From Lunularia cruciata (Eukaryota > Streptophyta > Marchantiopsida > Lunulariales > Lunulariaceae): a stretch of DNA of 64,000 nucleotides. Position 1 is the stretch's first letter; each line of letters opens with the position of its first letter. Where the stretch lies: the NCBI GenBank assembly GCA_948567375.1, contig OX419757.1:22196001-22260000 (forward strand), read 5' to 3'. Below the pieces are notes generated by a model. The model saw only the letters and a list, made by a program, of their open reading frames with translations. It did no database searches and was not told the origin of the DNA. Positions 9,511 through 21,485 of the stretch are shown one piece after another. The translations under genes and the position numbers were made by a program.

Positions 9511-10236
9511 AATCTTCAATTTGTGAGAATCTGATCCCAACTCCACCTTCAATTTCAGTTTTTGAGCTCAACTCGTAACAAATTGGTCTTGAGCTCAAAA
9601 TCACAATTAATGCTTGAAAATTGCTTCTTCCTTGGCTCCAAATTGTGCCAGCGCTTCCTCACACACTCTCTTAGGGAAATCTGAACTATGCAATCAAGAC
9701 ACCACGATCCACCAAGCTTGGAGATACCACCAACACTTGCAATTCTTGCACTCAATTTCCCCCTGACTCACTTTTCTAATGTAATCAGATCGTTTACCAC
9801 TCTCAACTCAACTCAAGTTAGATCAATACTTGATCTGTCACTCTATAAACTGCCAAAAACAGGGCACTGATTACAGTCAAGCCACACCCACTCTAGCTAA
9901 GAGACTCCAGGTGACACTTGCCAACTTTCTGTCCACTCTAGCCAAGAACTCAAAGGCTCAACATCAGAGAAGTGAGCTCTCTGGAGCTGCACTCCCAGGG
10001 TATACCCTTGATTTCGACCTAGATCTCCTCCCAATGGTCCTGCTGACAGCACACCTAATGATGTGGACGGTGGAAGTGATGGTGGGCCTCGCCATGAAGT
10101 TAGTACCCTAAACTTGAAATCTGACCATTGGAAAGTAGTCTATGAGTAATGGCCAAAATGCCTCTAACTACTATCACTGGAACTCCACTGTCCAAGCATC
10201 TAGATGCAACACTACAAATGGCGTGACAAAGTAGAT
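9511..10236 (-). repeat. LTR-like repeat, copy 1 (minus)
   Basis: Reverse-complement copy of sequence seen again at 10405-10872 and at 63492-64000. In the minus direction it starts TGTCACGCC at 10236, a common form of LTR beginning. Internal landmarks shared by all copies are a run of GAGTTGAGTTGAG units and the TAATCAGTGCC-type segment. No enzyme is encoded. It is probably the LTR of the element whose gag remnant lies at 1-960, with the young gypsy element inserted into it. Confidence 0.6.
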
Positions 10237-10274
10237 GGCTATCTAGGGTTAGAGGAACCTAACTGCCAGCTAGG

Positions 10275-10403
10275 GGGGCAATTTTGGCACTTTAGAGTCT
10301 ATGTATGACTTGTGTGTGAGTTGTGCTTCTATAGTGTATGATGTTGACAACAATGTATGGTGTGTAGCAATGTATATTGTGTAGCAATGTATATACGCAC
10401 GAT
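10275..10403 (+). repeat. Direct repeat flanking LTR-like copy 2 (left)
   Basis: About 105 bp beginning GGCACTTTAGAGTCTATG and ending near ATGTATATACGCACGA. It recurs in the same orientation at about 10861-10962, on the other side of the inverted LTR-like copy. A block this long on both sides is not a target-site duplication; it suggests an ordered tandem or nested structure. Confidence 0.6.
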
Positions 10404-10404
10404 A

Positions 10405-10872
10405 GCTATCACGCCATTTGTAATGTTGCATCTAGATTGCTCAGACACTAGAGTTGCAGTGATAGTAGTTAGAGTTATTTTAGCAGTTTCTTAGAGACTA
10501 CTATCCGACGGTCAGATTTTGTGTTTGGGGTATTGACTTCATGGTAGAGCACATTGTCACTTTGCACCATTTGCACCATCGAGTGTGCTGTCAATGGGAC
10601 CATTAGGGTTCAAACCTAGCTCAAGTCCAGGAGGTATACTTTCAAAGTGCAGCTCCTGAGAGCTCACTTCTCTGATGTTGAGCCTTCAAGTTCTTGGCTA
10701 TGGTGGACAGAGGCTAGCAAGCATCACCTCGATTCTCTATGCTGGAGTGGGTGTGGCTTGACTGTAATCAGTGCCTAGTTGTTGGTAGTTTATAGAGTGA
10801 TAGATCAAGTACTGATCTGAGTTGAGTTGAGTTGAGAGTGGTAAACAATCTGATTATTGTGGCACTTTAGAG
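10405..10872 (+). repeat. LTR-like repeat, copy 2 (plus), inverted relative to copy 1
   Basis: Starts near CACGCCATTTGTAATG and runs in the opposite orientation to copy 1, with clear but imperfect similarity over about 460 bp. Copies 1 and 2 form a large inverted repeat with a spacer of about 170 bp. It overlaps the second 105-bp direct repeat at its right side. Confidence 0.65.
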
Positions 10873-10974
10873 TCTATGTATGACTTGTGTGTGAGTTGTG
10901 GTTCTATAGTGTATGATCTTGACAACAAGGTATGTTATGTAGCAATGTATATACGCACGACAATGATTATTGCA

Positions 10975-13640
10975 AGCATTTGAGCATCCTTGGACATTCA
11001 TCCACATTGGGTGGTGGTCCAAGTTGATGTCTCAAATTCCTTCAATACCATCTCTCATCTAGTGTTATTCTACACTCTTTCCTCAACTATAGATCAAATT
11101 CTCTCCTTTATCCTCTTTGTTTGTACATGTTTTGGTCTCTAGACACCTCTATTATACAACCATCATACTACTACAAAGAATTGTCATAGTTGATATTAGT
11201 TGATTGCACACAATATGGTGATCTTCTATTTGCCATAGCACATTACATGGCTTTATGATTGGTGGCACAACTTTCCCATCTTGTATATCCACGTCTATCT
11301 TAGACAACATTCATATTGTGGAACCTTTAGAGGATGTAATTAGCGTGGTGTTTGCTTTCACCCCAAACTTCAAATGCTTGGGTTTACAAGTCTAGAATCA
11401 TAATTGCAAGGTCTAGAGCCCATGCACAATCCTCACTCCCTTTGACTTACCACCAAGATACCATTTCATGTAGGCGGCTAAGATTTTTGGGCTCTCCTTT
11501 GGGTTAGGATGATTCGTTTAGTTCATTCATATCAAACACCTTAGTACAAGCCACAACCCATACTCATCTCCTCCCTTGATTGGAAAATACCCAAGTAGCA
11601 TATTCCATTCTTAGTCGGTGTTACCTCCCTAAGGCCTCATATTTAGCACAAACGTTCCCACCTAAGGAGGCATTTTTGCAACATTTGTGGATGTTTGATT
11701 GTACTATCTTCCATAAACCTCTCCATTATATTAGGGCCACACACATTTTCATAGTTATCTAATGAGTGGTGTAGGCAACAAATAATTCTCCTATAGTTAT
11801 GAGTAGATGTGGTCTCATAGGGAAAGAGGCCAATGCACTAGCAACATATATTAGAGCATAGACTCTAGTAGTCCTCCATTTAGTAGATTGGTTCTTACAC
11901 AAGGGATTTCTATATTTTTCTATATATTACACAAGGGATTTTTGTAGTTTTCTATTGGGATCTATCACAATAGTGGATTTAGGCACTTACACCTTCCATG
12001 CATATCTTTTATTGACTCAAGACTAATTGCTATGCTTTACATGCATGTCACTCCTCAAGTTTATTGACTTTGTATCCTTAGACTCTAAGAAGCTCTGTGA
12101 GCCAGCTTGTCTCTCACTCATGATGAACCTCTGATGGCTATTATGGTAATGCACCATGGACTAAGAAGGAAAAGAACTCCAACTCCATCATACTCCTCCA
12201 AGGCTAACACTCCAAGACTCACACTATTGTTCACTAGAGAACTCAATGAGAGAGAGAGAGACAGTTGCAAATGAAAAGATGATGAGTATTTCCTCACCCT
12301 TAGTTTATATACTTGTAAAATAGTTATGCACCAAAGTTACTAATTACTGGAGTAACTCTCAAGTTACTAGGCTAAAAGTCAAATACAATCAAAAAGTTAA
12401 AGGACTACCCATACTCATAGGAATATTCTCCTAAGCATGTGGTCTTATCTTGACCCAACGACTAAGTCAAGGATTCCTTCACATATGCTATCCTTGGACT
12501 ATAGAAGAATCTAAAACAAAAAAGCTTGTGGGTCCAAGAGTCCTCAACTCTTTCCTCAAAGCCAAACACCTAGGAATAATATCAAATCAACACACTAGAA
12601 TCCAAAATAGCGATGCTCATCTTCTCTACTTCCTCTAAAGTAAGGTCCCTTCTATCTTAGTTATGACTAACTTTAGCTCTAGGTAGATCTCAATGAGTGT
12701 ATACACACTCAATACTTACTAACATCTTCATTGATGTGCTTGTACTTGATAGAGCTAGGATCCTTTCTTGTAGGGTGGAAGGCTCAAGAGCTTGGCTCTA
12801 GGCTTCATCCTTGATTGATTACTTCCATTTCACTTTTGAGGAGTTTACTACAACATTTTAATGGAGGTTGGGTCTCCCACATCCGACTCTCACAAGGTTA
12901 TTAGACTAATGTGCATGTAGCTTCTCTAAAGAGATGCAAGGGATATACATGTATGATGTGCAATAGGTGAGGATCCACCAAAATTCCATGGTGCACTTTG
13001 TGATATAGTCACTTTGATCTTACAAGCAACACGGGTCTAGGATAAGATTCAACAATGAATGGATCTTCAAGGACCACCTATCTATCAAGTATGAGAAGGT
13101 ATAGTTACTTTCATGGATGGTTGCTACAGCTTGCATGACATGGTGATGGCAATCCCTTCTATCAAAAGAGTCCTTGACACATGCAAGCATACAAGTGGGA
13201 TTAGAAATAACCATTGCTTCTAGTGACAAGGGACCACTATGCACCCCCAGCTATCCTTGGATACCCTTTTCACCCCAACAATTGAGATTTTTGGGCACCT
13301 ACATCACCATTTTCATGGTCTCCTCAAGGATGTAGACAAGAAGAGAGGCATGAGCTATCTCTCCAACCATGCTTACATCGTATTATCAACAATGCGGATC
13401 AGTCACTTTACAATGCTCAAGCATTAGGTCTTTGTCAATGGGTGGCTGTAGTTGGTATACTCAACATGGCCAAGGTCCTCCTTCCACCCTTACCAGACAT
13501 ACCATTGTAGGACCTCTACCACACAATTTAAGAGTAGAGCACTCCTACTTAGTTTCTTTTGTGCTCATTTTTGGAGCTCTTTTTCCCCTCAAGTTCCTTC
13601 ATGCCTTATTGGGTTGGTTTTTGTTTATAGTTGTATGAGG
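10975..13640 (+). pseudogene. Diverged RLE-type non-LTR retrotransposon fragment
   Basis: Near 10992-11140 the plus strand reads IHPHWVVVQVDVSNSFNTIS, clearly homologous to reverse-transcriptase motif A of copy B (IHPEWVVLQVDVENAFNSVS). About 150 bp on, QYGDLLFAIAHYMAL matches the GDPLGGPLFAMAHF region. At 13240-13430 LFTPTIEIFGHLH and a SYYQQ-x-x-S-V-T-LQC stretch match the C-terminal end of the endonuclease domain. Frames are broken throughout, and an LTR fragment lies inside at 12096-12678. This is a second, older lineage of the family at 21.5-35.5 kb. Its start coincides with the end of the 105-bp direct repeat. Confidence 0.6.
12096..12678 (-). repeat. Truncated solo LTR related to the young gypsy element
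   Basis: On the minus strand this matches the 1703-2381 LTR from about its position 118 to its end; the first about 117 bases are missing. It begins with TGTGAGCC, the complement of the LTR terminus. Substitutions and small indels are numerous, so it is an older family member. No internal region accompanies it. Confidence 0.8.
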
Positions 13641-13712
13641 CTATTGGGCCTTGTGCTCCTTTTCCCTTTTGCACTTTTTGTGCCTTGATCTACTTTCCCC
13701 TTTCTCCTTTCC

Positions 13713-13718
<6 letters not shown>

Positions 13719-13742
<24 letters not shown>
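13719..13742. repeat. (TA)n microsatellite
   Basis: About 12 uninterrupted TA units, just outside the left end of the MULE. A shorter, imperfect TA run lies near 20955 in the matching position outside the right end. Confidence 0.85.
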
Positions 13743-13743
<1 letters not shown>

Positions 13744-13759
13744 TGGGAGAGAAAGAGAA

Positions 13760-14290
13760 GGGAAAATTTGTTAAATACACTTGTATTTTCCTTATTTTGA
13801 AACATACCCATCAAATTTTGTATAATTAGGAATATAACCCTCATCATAGTAAAAAATTTAACTTCCTTGTATGACACACCATGCACTTCCCTTTCCTATA
13901 TGTGTTAACAAGGCTATTTGCCTATATGTACTCAGGCATATTTTGAGACCGGTACTAACCAGTTTGATTGATTGGTAACCTCTATTGGGATGGGCTTATT
14001 GGTACCCAATTTGTGGTGCTTGTAGCCTTGTGTCAAGTTTGGATGGGAGGAAATGAGAGCATTGATAGGAATGAGCATTTCTTGAAAATTTCCACTGCTC
14101 TCCTTGTTAAAGTTTTCAACATTGGGTCATAATGGCATTGCACAAGGTCACTCCAATAAGACATCATTCATATGAGTTTAAAAACAAGGATATGGGAGAA
14201 AAAATCTCATCTTGATGACATGGGAAACATAAATCAATCAGAGGGAAAGACAACACCAAAGTGAGAGCTACAGATGATATGATATAGAGC
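13760..14290 (+). repeat. Left terminal inverted repeat of the MULE
   Basis: Aligns as reverse complement to 20375-20902. Shared landmarks include the CTTGAAAATTTCCACTGC and GTTTGATTGATTG segments. Roughly four fifths of bases appear conserved by eye, with small gaps. The two arms bracket the transposase pieces, the main argument that they are the element's ends. Confidence 0.7.
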
Positions 14291-14486
14291 AAAGATACAT
14301 AACAGAATGTGGAATGACAATTACAATGAAATTTGATGAACATGAATGGCATTATATAGAAATACTCATAAAAAGGATAATCAACAACTGAGGTGTTGGT
14401 TGCATGAGGTATTTGCCTGAATTTGGATGATTACAAATTGTTCTCTATTTGCATGGTAAGGTGTTTTGCTCTATTGAAGGTAGCAT

Positions 14487-14826
14487 GAGAAAGCTAGTTT
14501 GTAGAGAGGAGGTATAAATATAAAGCTAGAGGCGCTTGACAGCAGATAATAGACACAAAAATTTTTCTCCTGGGGTTATCCTTTGCTTCTACTCTCCTAT
14601 TACCATATTCATGGCGCTTCTTGGAGAGAAAGTTAGTCATCCATAAGATGTCTCTATAAAAAAACTAGAATATATAAATACATCTTATGGATGACTAACT
14701 TTCTCTTTAAGAAGTGCCATGCATATGGTAACAAGAGAAGTAGAGGGAAAGGATAACCCTTTGAGATAAATCTTGTCTCAATTTTACAATATTAAGACCT
14801 TGACTATTTTTACAAACTAGCTTTCT
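14487..14826. mobile_element. Foldback/MITE-like imperfect hairpin
   Basis: Arms 14571-14651 and 14680-14760 are near-perfect inverted repeats of about 80 bp around a 28-bp AT-rich centre. A second outer pair, AAGCTAGTTTGTA at 14491-14503 and its complement at 14811-14823, extends the hairpin with gaps. No coding capacity. It could be a small non-autonomous DNA transposon inside the MULE or a locus giving hairpin small RNAs. No clear target duplication was found. Confidence 0.6.
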
Positions 14827-15399
14827 TTACCATATTGAGAAATTCTAGTTTGTAGAGAGATAATTGAAGTAGTATTATCAAAAGTAAAATCCCTAATGAA
14901 CTATATGTCTATGTGATTGCAAAAAAACTTGTTCAAATGCATCTATGATAGTATCATAACTCAATTGCAACTATACTCTCCTAGAGTGTAGAAAACTATA
15001 TAATCAAGTAAGATGTGCTACCAACATAATTTTCCTACATTTTGTAAACCCTAAATGGCTTCACATTTGCTAACTCTATATAAGGTGATCTAGAATTTTT
15101 GACAAGAAGGTGAACATCCCTAGATTAGGTACCTCATATTATAAGGTTCTATAATTTGTTTACTCTAACCATTTAGTAGATCACTTGGACTTCAAGAAGC
15201 CAACTTCATCTTCAATATATTTATAACTAGTCTTTGCTCAACTTTCCCCATCCTTTATTGGCTTGCCTCTTTGTAGTACCTCCTGGACTACTAGGGTCAT
15301 CCCCTTGAAAAAAATCTGAAAACACGGTGGAAGCATTAGACTCCACCTTGGTTTGTCCTTCCCTTATATGGATAAAATTTATCTTGCTTGTCCTTTCCT

Positions 15400-16480
15400 T
15401 CCATGGAGAAACTACAACATGTCCAAGAAATCACTAAATCTTTGACCTTTGAAACACAAATGATTGCAGTAGAATCTACACAATTCACAATTGCTTGCCA
15501 CATTGTAGGTTGCTCTTGGTGCCTGCATGCCTCATTGAAGAATGGTGTTCTAAGTTGTGCAATCAAAATTTTGAAAGCACAATACTTTTGCAGAGGGATA
15601 GGGAATTTAGACAACCATTCTACATCAAATTTTCTTTTGTTGCTACAAAAACTAGTGATCAATGATACACTCCTTACTACTCACCAAAAGAGATCATAAA
15701 TGACTACAATGTAAATATAGTGTCCTACTAACATATAATCAAGCATGGCATACCAAAGAGCAAGCGTTCAAAGCAACTTTTGGCTCTCATGAAGTACTAT
15801 TTTAGATAATAGAGGCATACTATCAAGCTATGGAGAGTGTTATCCTTGGCTCATAAAAAATTATAAAGAAGGATGGAAATTGGTTTTTGTTGCTTTTTAT
15901 CAAATTTGCACCTTTCATCCATGGGTTCCAAGTTTGAGAACCACTTTGTTTCACTTGATGGAATTCATTTGAAAAGAAAGTATCTTGGTATTTTACTTTG
16001 TGCAATAAAAATTGATGCAAAATAATTTTTATTTCCCCTCAATTTTGCTATTTTCAATGCCAAAAAATTATGCAAATTGGATATGGTTCTTGGCTCATTT
16101 TAAAAGTGCAATCATAATTTACCCCAAGCTTCCTCACATAATTCCTCTTAAAACAACAAAAATGTTTGATTGATTGCATTGTTGTGTGTTCTCAAGTTGC
16201 TACCATGATTTTTGCATGCATTATTTGGCATAAAACCTCCAGTGCACATTCAAAAGCCTCCAACTTGTTGAGATCCTATGGGAAGTTGCCTATGCAAAGA
16301 CCAAAGCTGGCTTTGAGAACCACATGTTTGAAATAGACCAAATAAATGCAAATGTGTATCCTTGGTTGACCAAGAATGCACCACCATAGTTTAGGGCCAT
16401 TGCATATTTTGCTAGGAAGCACTTTGGTCACTTCACTTGCAGCATTTTTGAGTTAATAAATTCTTGGCTTTTACAACCTT
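15400..16480 (+). pseudogene. MULE transposase, N-terminal and catalytic parts (decayed)
   Basis: At 15388-15660 the frame reads through VGCSWCLHASLKNGVLSCAI, the GCPWRLRAS-type segment found near the N-terminus of MuDR transposases. Near 15945-16020 it has NHFVSLDGIHLKRKYLGILL followed by CAIKIDA, matching the first catalytic-Asp motif (xxLDGTHLKGxxxGxLLxAxxxD). Near 16325-16480 a piece with AIAYFARKHFGHFTCSIFEL and NSWLL matches the segment before the third catalytic residue. Frames shift between pieces. The protein resumes at about 18700 after an insertion. It would have bound element ends and catalysed cut-and-paste transposition. Confidence 0.65.
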
Positions 16481-16489
16481 GTGGTGTCA

Positions 16490-18700
16490 TGTGACATGAT
16501 GACTTGCTTGGGAATACCCAAGGTGTTTAGCTTTAGCAGACAAGGTGAAACCTAATATGTGGGTAACTATTGCTGGAGCCACCCCTAAACCAACTAAACC
16601 TCTATCTCTACCTAGCTAGAGAGGAAGAACAAGCAACCTGATCCTTCCATCACAATAGGTACTCTTATGATCTTCTAGTCATCACTTCCAGCCTCAGCCT
16701 CATCATAAGAGAAATGCACAACACGCCTAGAGAAAGGAAACCTAAATGGCAATGTTCACACGCCAACAAGGCATACAGATAGGAAGAAAGTGCAGAGAGG
16801 ATCCAGACACAAGCAATCTGAGCAAAACCCTCCACACTTATGATTTATAAGATTTATGTGCCATTGGCACACTCCAATGGTCTAGTCTAGTTTGTCAAAG
16901 AAATCTTAACAAATTTTGAATAATGTCCTTAAACAAGTAACATCCTAAGAGTCTTCTGAGCCCACTATAGTCAACCTACTTTGATTTCCAAGATCAACGT
17001 CTAAGCTCCAACATGATTTCCTCAATAGATTCTTTAAATGCTATGACACAAGGCGATGTGGAGACCCTTATGACAAGCAGCTTACATTCATCATATCACC
17101 CTGAACTTGAATAATGTGAAGTAAACAAGCTTCATCCTAACCCCATTACAGTAATCCTAGAAAGTCTGACTAAGAAATCCTGAGCAGAACTTCATGAACT
17201 AACCAAACTTCAAGGGTATCAATGCTTAACACATTCAAAAAACCAGAAGTTGGAACTTAAATTTGATCAACCACAACTTCACCTTTACTGCATAGATTTG
17301 AGGGATTTTTGAGTCCAAATTATAGCCCATGACATGATCTGCATGACCTATGCTTAGTTCCTTCACAATTGCCACTGAGTAGATGAAGAGCCAAATCACA
17401 CAGTCGATCAATTCTGTGAATTCAACAGACCTCCCAATTTCAAGTAGGCATATCTCCTCCACTTGAGCATCAAAACCAGCATAGAGTGGCAGTCTAGTAA
17501 TTGACCAGTTGTCTTTGGATCAATTCTTTCCTGAAAAATATATTCCCTTCTATGCCACTCAACCTTCAATTCCCTTTATCCACACACACTCCCCTCACTC
17601 AGCTATCAACTAAATCCTCATCTCCTCTTCACAATCTGAAAAAACAATCCAATGCACCGGCAGTGCAGAAAAGAAAACACCCACAAGTGTGAAATCCATT
17701 AAGACCACCAGCCTTCTGCACGACACTAGCTGCAAGTCCTCCCTCTTTTCCATCTCAATTTCCCCTTCCTTTCTGCCTATGTTCTTCTGATCTGTCCTTG
17801 TTTCTCCTCTCTGCCTTCATTCCTCCTTCCTTTCTGCCATTCTTTTTCTAATTTGTTCCTCGTTTCTCCTTTCCTTCCTGATTCCGTTTCTTCTCTCTAC
17901 CTTTGTTTCCTTGCCTTTTCTGATTCTCCCCTTCCTTTCTCTATTCTGATTTCATTCCCTTCCCTTCCTGACTTTTCTCTTCCAATTTCCTTCTCTGCCT
18001 TTGTTTTTTTTTTGTCCTTCAATTCCCTTTCCTGTTGCTGATTTCCTTTCTTGTCATTTGGTTTCCTTTGATTTTGTTTTTCCTCTCTACCTTCTGTTTC
18101 GTTTCCTCTCTACCAATTTCCTTTCTTTTCCTATCCTTCCAATTCTTTCATGGTATCCTTTCAATCCATAGCCCGTAAAACCCCAGACCCTCTGCTCACT
18201 TTTTCTTTGCTCTTTGTTCCGTTTGAAGATGAGAGAGCCACTCCTCAATTCCCTTCACGATCAAATCCTATTGTCCTTATGCAGTAGATCCGCATTGCTC
18301 CCTAATAGAGAGCCTTGAAAAGCCCTTAAAACCTTCATTGAACTAAGGAGCACAATATGCTCCACATGGACCAACCAAAATAGAGGGACTTTGTCCTGTT
18401 TATCTCCTTTCACAACTAAATGCCACATAGAGTTGTGGCACTCTAACCACCACTTAAAGAACCAAATGAAATAGAAGAAAATACTAAGATACTAAAATCA
18501 CACTGGATGAAACTACAACCTTGAAAAGAAACAAAGGGACTCAATATAAGGTTAAAATGACAAATGGAATTGGAGAGGCCTTGGATTATTGACATGGAAA
18601 CCCATCCACTATACTATACACTTTAGATAAAGTATGTATCATAAGAATACACACAAGTAATTTTCCTCTATAGTAGCCAAACCACACGACAGCAGTCAGA
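16490..18700. other. Insertion splitting the MULE transposase; pyrimidine-rich core
   Basis: The transposase homology stops near 16480 and resumes near 18715, so these about 2.2 kb are nested. No protein domain is recognised. 17740-18165 is a remarkable one-strand pyrimidine tract, almost all C and T, built from loose TTTCCTCTCTGCC-like iterations. Sequence at 16620-16690 resembles 1200-1265. It may be LTR or untranslated sequence of a retroelement, but no ends were identified. Confidence 0.4.
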
Positions 18701-18714
18701 ACATGCTTGTTTTG

Positions 18715-19255
18715 GTTAACACTCCCTGCCTAGAATTGATATGCTGGATGGAAGCTCATCATGAGAAGGTCATGCAACTTGTACTAGGGAAGCTTTATTA
18801 GAAAGTTTTCTCTTCAACCAATGTTAACAAACTCAATGTTTTCAAGTATACCCCTCTAATTTGAATGTGTGTGAGGTTGTTTATCCCCCAAACAACTATG
18901 TTGTAAAGCTTGTAGATCAACAATGCACTTGTGGTACTTGGAAAAATGAGGGTCTGTCTTGTTTCATGCTATTGGTGCCATTCTATACTATTGTCAAGGT
19001 GTTCAAGACTATGCTACGACCTTTTTCTATAGTACAAGCTACATACATGCATATGAGCAAGCCATCATACATATCTGTTTGCAAGACTTGGACACTAGAG
19101 TGTGTGATTCACCTCAAATAAGTCAAACTCTTGGACAGCCAAAAACAAAAAGAAAACACAAAGGGTATTGGGTGCAAAAAATGTACTTTTAAATGTAGCC
19201 AATGCGGTGGACTTGGTCATTCAAGGTGGACTTGCAAAGCACCAATTTAAATAGC
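18715..19255 (+). pseudogene. MULE transposase, SWIM zinc finger and knuckle
   Basis: Homology resumes with LPALELI-like sequence. At 18861-19060 the frames read NNYVVKLVDQQCTCGTWKNE followed by a Cys/His pair, the SWIM zinc finger (CxCx-n-CxH) of MuDR transposases. The expected CxH is visible only on changing frame (MFHAIGAILYYCQG at 18959), so there is a frameshift inside the finger. At about 19190-19250 CSQCGGLGHSRWTC is a CX2CX4HX4C knuckle, as in many plant MULE proteins. The product is non-functional as it stands. Confidence 0.7.
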
Positions 19256-20374
19256 ATTTTGTATTTATTTAGGGCATTTTTTTTTCAATACCAATTTTTC
19301 ACATGAGCCCGGGCAAAAAATAACTAAATTTTTTGCATAATAAAAAATAAGAAGATTCTTTGCCTTGGATATCTTATAGCTGCAATTCAAAATATACCTA
19401 AAATTTGGTATGATGAGGGCAAAGGTACAAAATACATAGATATGGTGTGCTTAGTTTACTTGAAGATATGCAGAAAGTTATAAATAGTTGTTACTAAATA
19501 GTCCAACTGTCTACAACTAAATGTCCAACTATCTACAACTAAATGTAAAATTCTTGTCCAAACTAAATAGTTTGGACAAGAAGGGATTTTGTGATAAATT
19601 GGGTCACTCAAAACCTGATTTTGCTTACTTTTAATATCCTCAAAGCTACTCAGTTGTGCTCATAGCCTCCATTCTATGCTGCCTTGCCAACTATTATCAT
19701 ATGGCAAACGCTAAACACCAATGTATAACGCGCTTAAGCTACATACTACAGCAGCTAAGGTCTTTGCCAAAGGTGGCAGACCAATCAAATCTAATTAAGT
19801 CTAATAAGGCCCGTATGCCTTTTCTTCCTATCAAATGCCTTCTATATATATAGAAGGCACTGAAGATGAAGATACACAATAGAAAGAATCAAGCATTTAT
19901 CTCACTTTAATTGTAGGTATATGTTTCTGATGGAAGTTGGATATCCCTTTATTTGTGATTTTCCTTTCATCCTATTGTTCATGTTGGAGGAAATTTTACT
20001 CTAGGATACCTAAATAAGCTTCTAACTATGCATGGTTAATCTTTAGTTCACCATGAGTAATTGCATAAAAATCAAACATTGAAGTTTTAGAAATGTACTT
20101 AAGTTATGTTTTTCTTCTTCAAATGTATTAGCATATATAGGGAAATATTGTAGATCATAGTTGCTCTCTTGATTGTATGTTTTGTCCTTGCAAGAGAGCA
20201 TAGATAGAAACAAATCAAGGTCATGTTGAATTATGGCCTAGCACAAAAGCAAAATAAAGTGTCAGATTGCAGAGACAAAGAATAGTGATCAAGTGGGAAG
20301 CACATACCAATGGATAATTCCTTTCAAATTTCACAATAATTGCCATTCTACATTTTGGTATGTATCTCTGTTGT
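19256..20374. other. MULE 3' interior, no gene seen
   Basis: AT-rich sequence between the transposase end and the right inverted repeat. It has a short self-similar stretch (AACTAAATGTCCAACTATCTAC-type iterations near 19500-19560) and a TATATATA run at 19843-19852. No coding region or RNA gene recognised. Confidence 0.4.
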
Positions 20375-20902
20375 GTATCACATCCTCTTTGGCTCTTAGT
20401 TTGGTGTTGTCTCTTTCTCTGATTGATTGATGTTGCTCATCTCATGAGGACAAGCATTTTGCTCCCATATCCCCATCTCTGAACTCATTGAATGACATCT
20501 TATTGGGGAGATCTTGCACAATGCCATGATGACCCAATCTTGAAAACTTCAATAAGAAGTGCAGTGGAAATTTTCAAGAAATGCTGGTCCTTGTTAGTGC
20601 TCTGATTTCTTCCTCTCTAGATTTGACACAAGGCTGCAGGCACCAACAAACTAGGAGCCAATAAGCCCATCCTTGGAAGAGGTAATCAATCAATCAAACT
20701 AGTTAGCACCAGTCTCAAATTATGCTTGAGTACATGTAGGCAAATAATCGTGTTAAAACATACCAAAAAGGAATGTGCAAAGCAAGTCATACACTGTAAG
20801 CTAAATGTTTTACAATGATGAGGGGTATATTTCCAATTATACAAATTGGATGTATTTGTTTCAAAATAGGGAGAAATACATCAATAGTTATTAAATTTGC
20901 CC
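20375..20902 (-). repeat. Right terminal inverted repeat of the MULE
   Basis: Reverse-complement partner of 13760-14290. Its outer end is TTAAATTTGCCC at about 20891-20902, equivalent to GGGAAAATTT on the left. It is followed by AT-rich sequence without a matching 9-bp duplication. Confidence 0.7.
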
Positions 20903-21323
20903 TATATAAAAATGTAATTGTGTTTGGTTCTCCTTTCCACTTTCCATTTGGTAATATATATATTCTTTATAGCTTCTTAACTCCTTGTTGTTATGGCATT
21001 TGTCCCCTAGTGTGACATTGGGTTCTATTTTGCATTTATTTTTTGCCCACTTGGGCTATTGACTTTCCACTTTTTTCCCTTTCACACTTGTTCAAGTCTT
21101 GTACTCTTTTCCCTCTTCCTTTGGGTTACTATATTTATATGTGTATACAATTACTCCTTAAGAACACCTAGTGCAGTAGTTCACATATAAAGACTTCCAA
21201 TGGAAATGGAGTCCAATAGTCTATTGCTGACTAGACAATGCAATGGTTTTATATGAAGAAAATGTAGAAACAATTTCAAATATAGTTTGTCCAAGGAACT
21301 ACATTATCGCATATATTTTGGTT

Positions 21324-21477
21324 CTAAAAATAGTGTAGTCCCATGTATGTTTCTTTTTCATGGCTCAAAGTGTGCCAAATTATCACTTGTTTAACTACAA
21401 CCTCCTTGAATAGATCATATTGTTGACCGCATCTCTTGACCTCAAATCTAAGATGCCTTCCCTTACCCCCATGTTCA
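21324..21477. other. Unassigned spacer before LINE copy A
   Basis: Sequence between the MULE and LINE copy A, with no recognisable gene. The last bases contain TGACCATT (21478-21485), one mismatch from TGATCATT after copy A. Confidence 0.3.
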
Positions 21478-21485
21478 TGACCATT

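Larger units (their letters stand above)
13760..20902 (+). mobile_element. Decayed Mutator-like element (MULE) with long inverted ends
   Basis: About 500 bp at 13760-14290 recurs in inverted orientation at 20375-20902. Between them the plus strand carries pieces of a MuDR-type transposase in the correct order. Long terminal inverted repeats are typical of MULEs. The outermost shared bases are GGGAAAATTT on the left and the complement of GGGCAAATTT on the right. The expected 9-bp target duplication is not visible (left GAAAGAGAA, right TATATAAAA), which may reflect decay or misplaced ends. Nested insertions include a foldback element and a block of about 2.2 kb splitting the transposase. Confidence 0.7.

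Noticed and set aside
13719-13742. TA run as a TATA promoter
   Set aside because: It is a simple microsatellite at a transposon border with no gene starting downstream.
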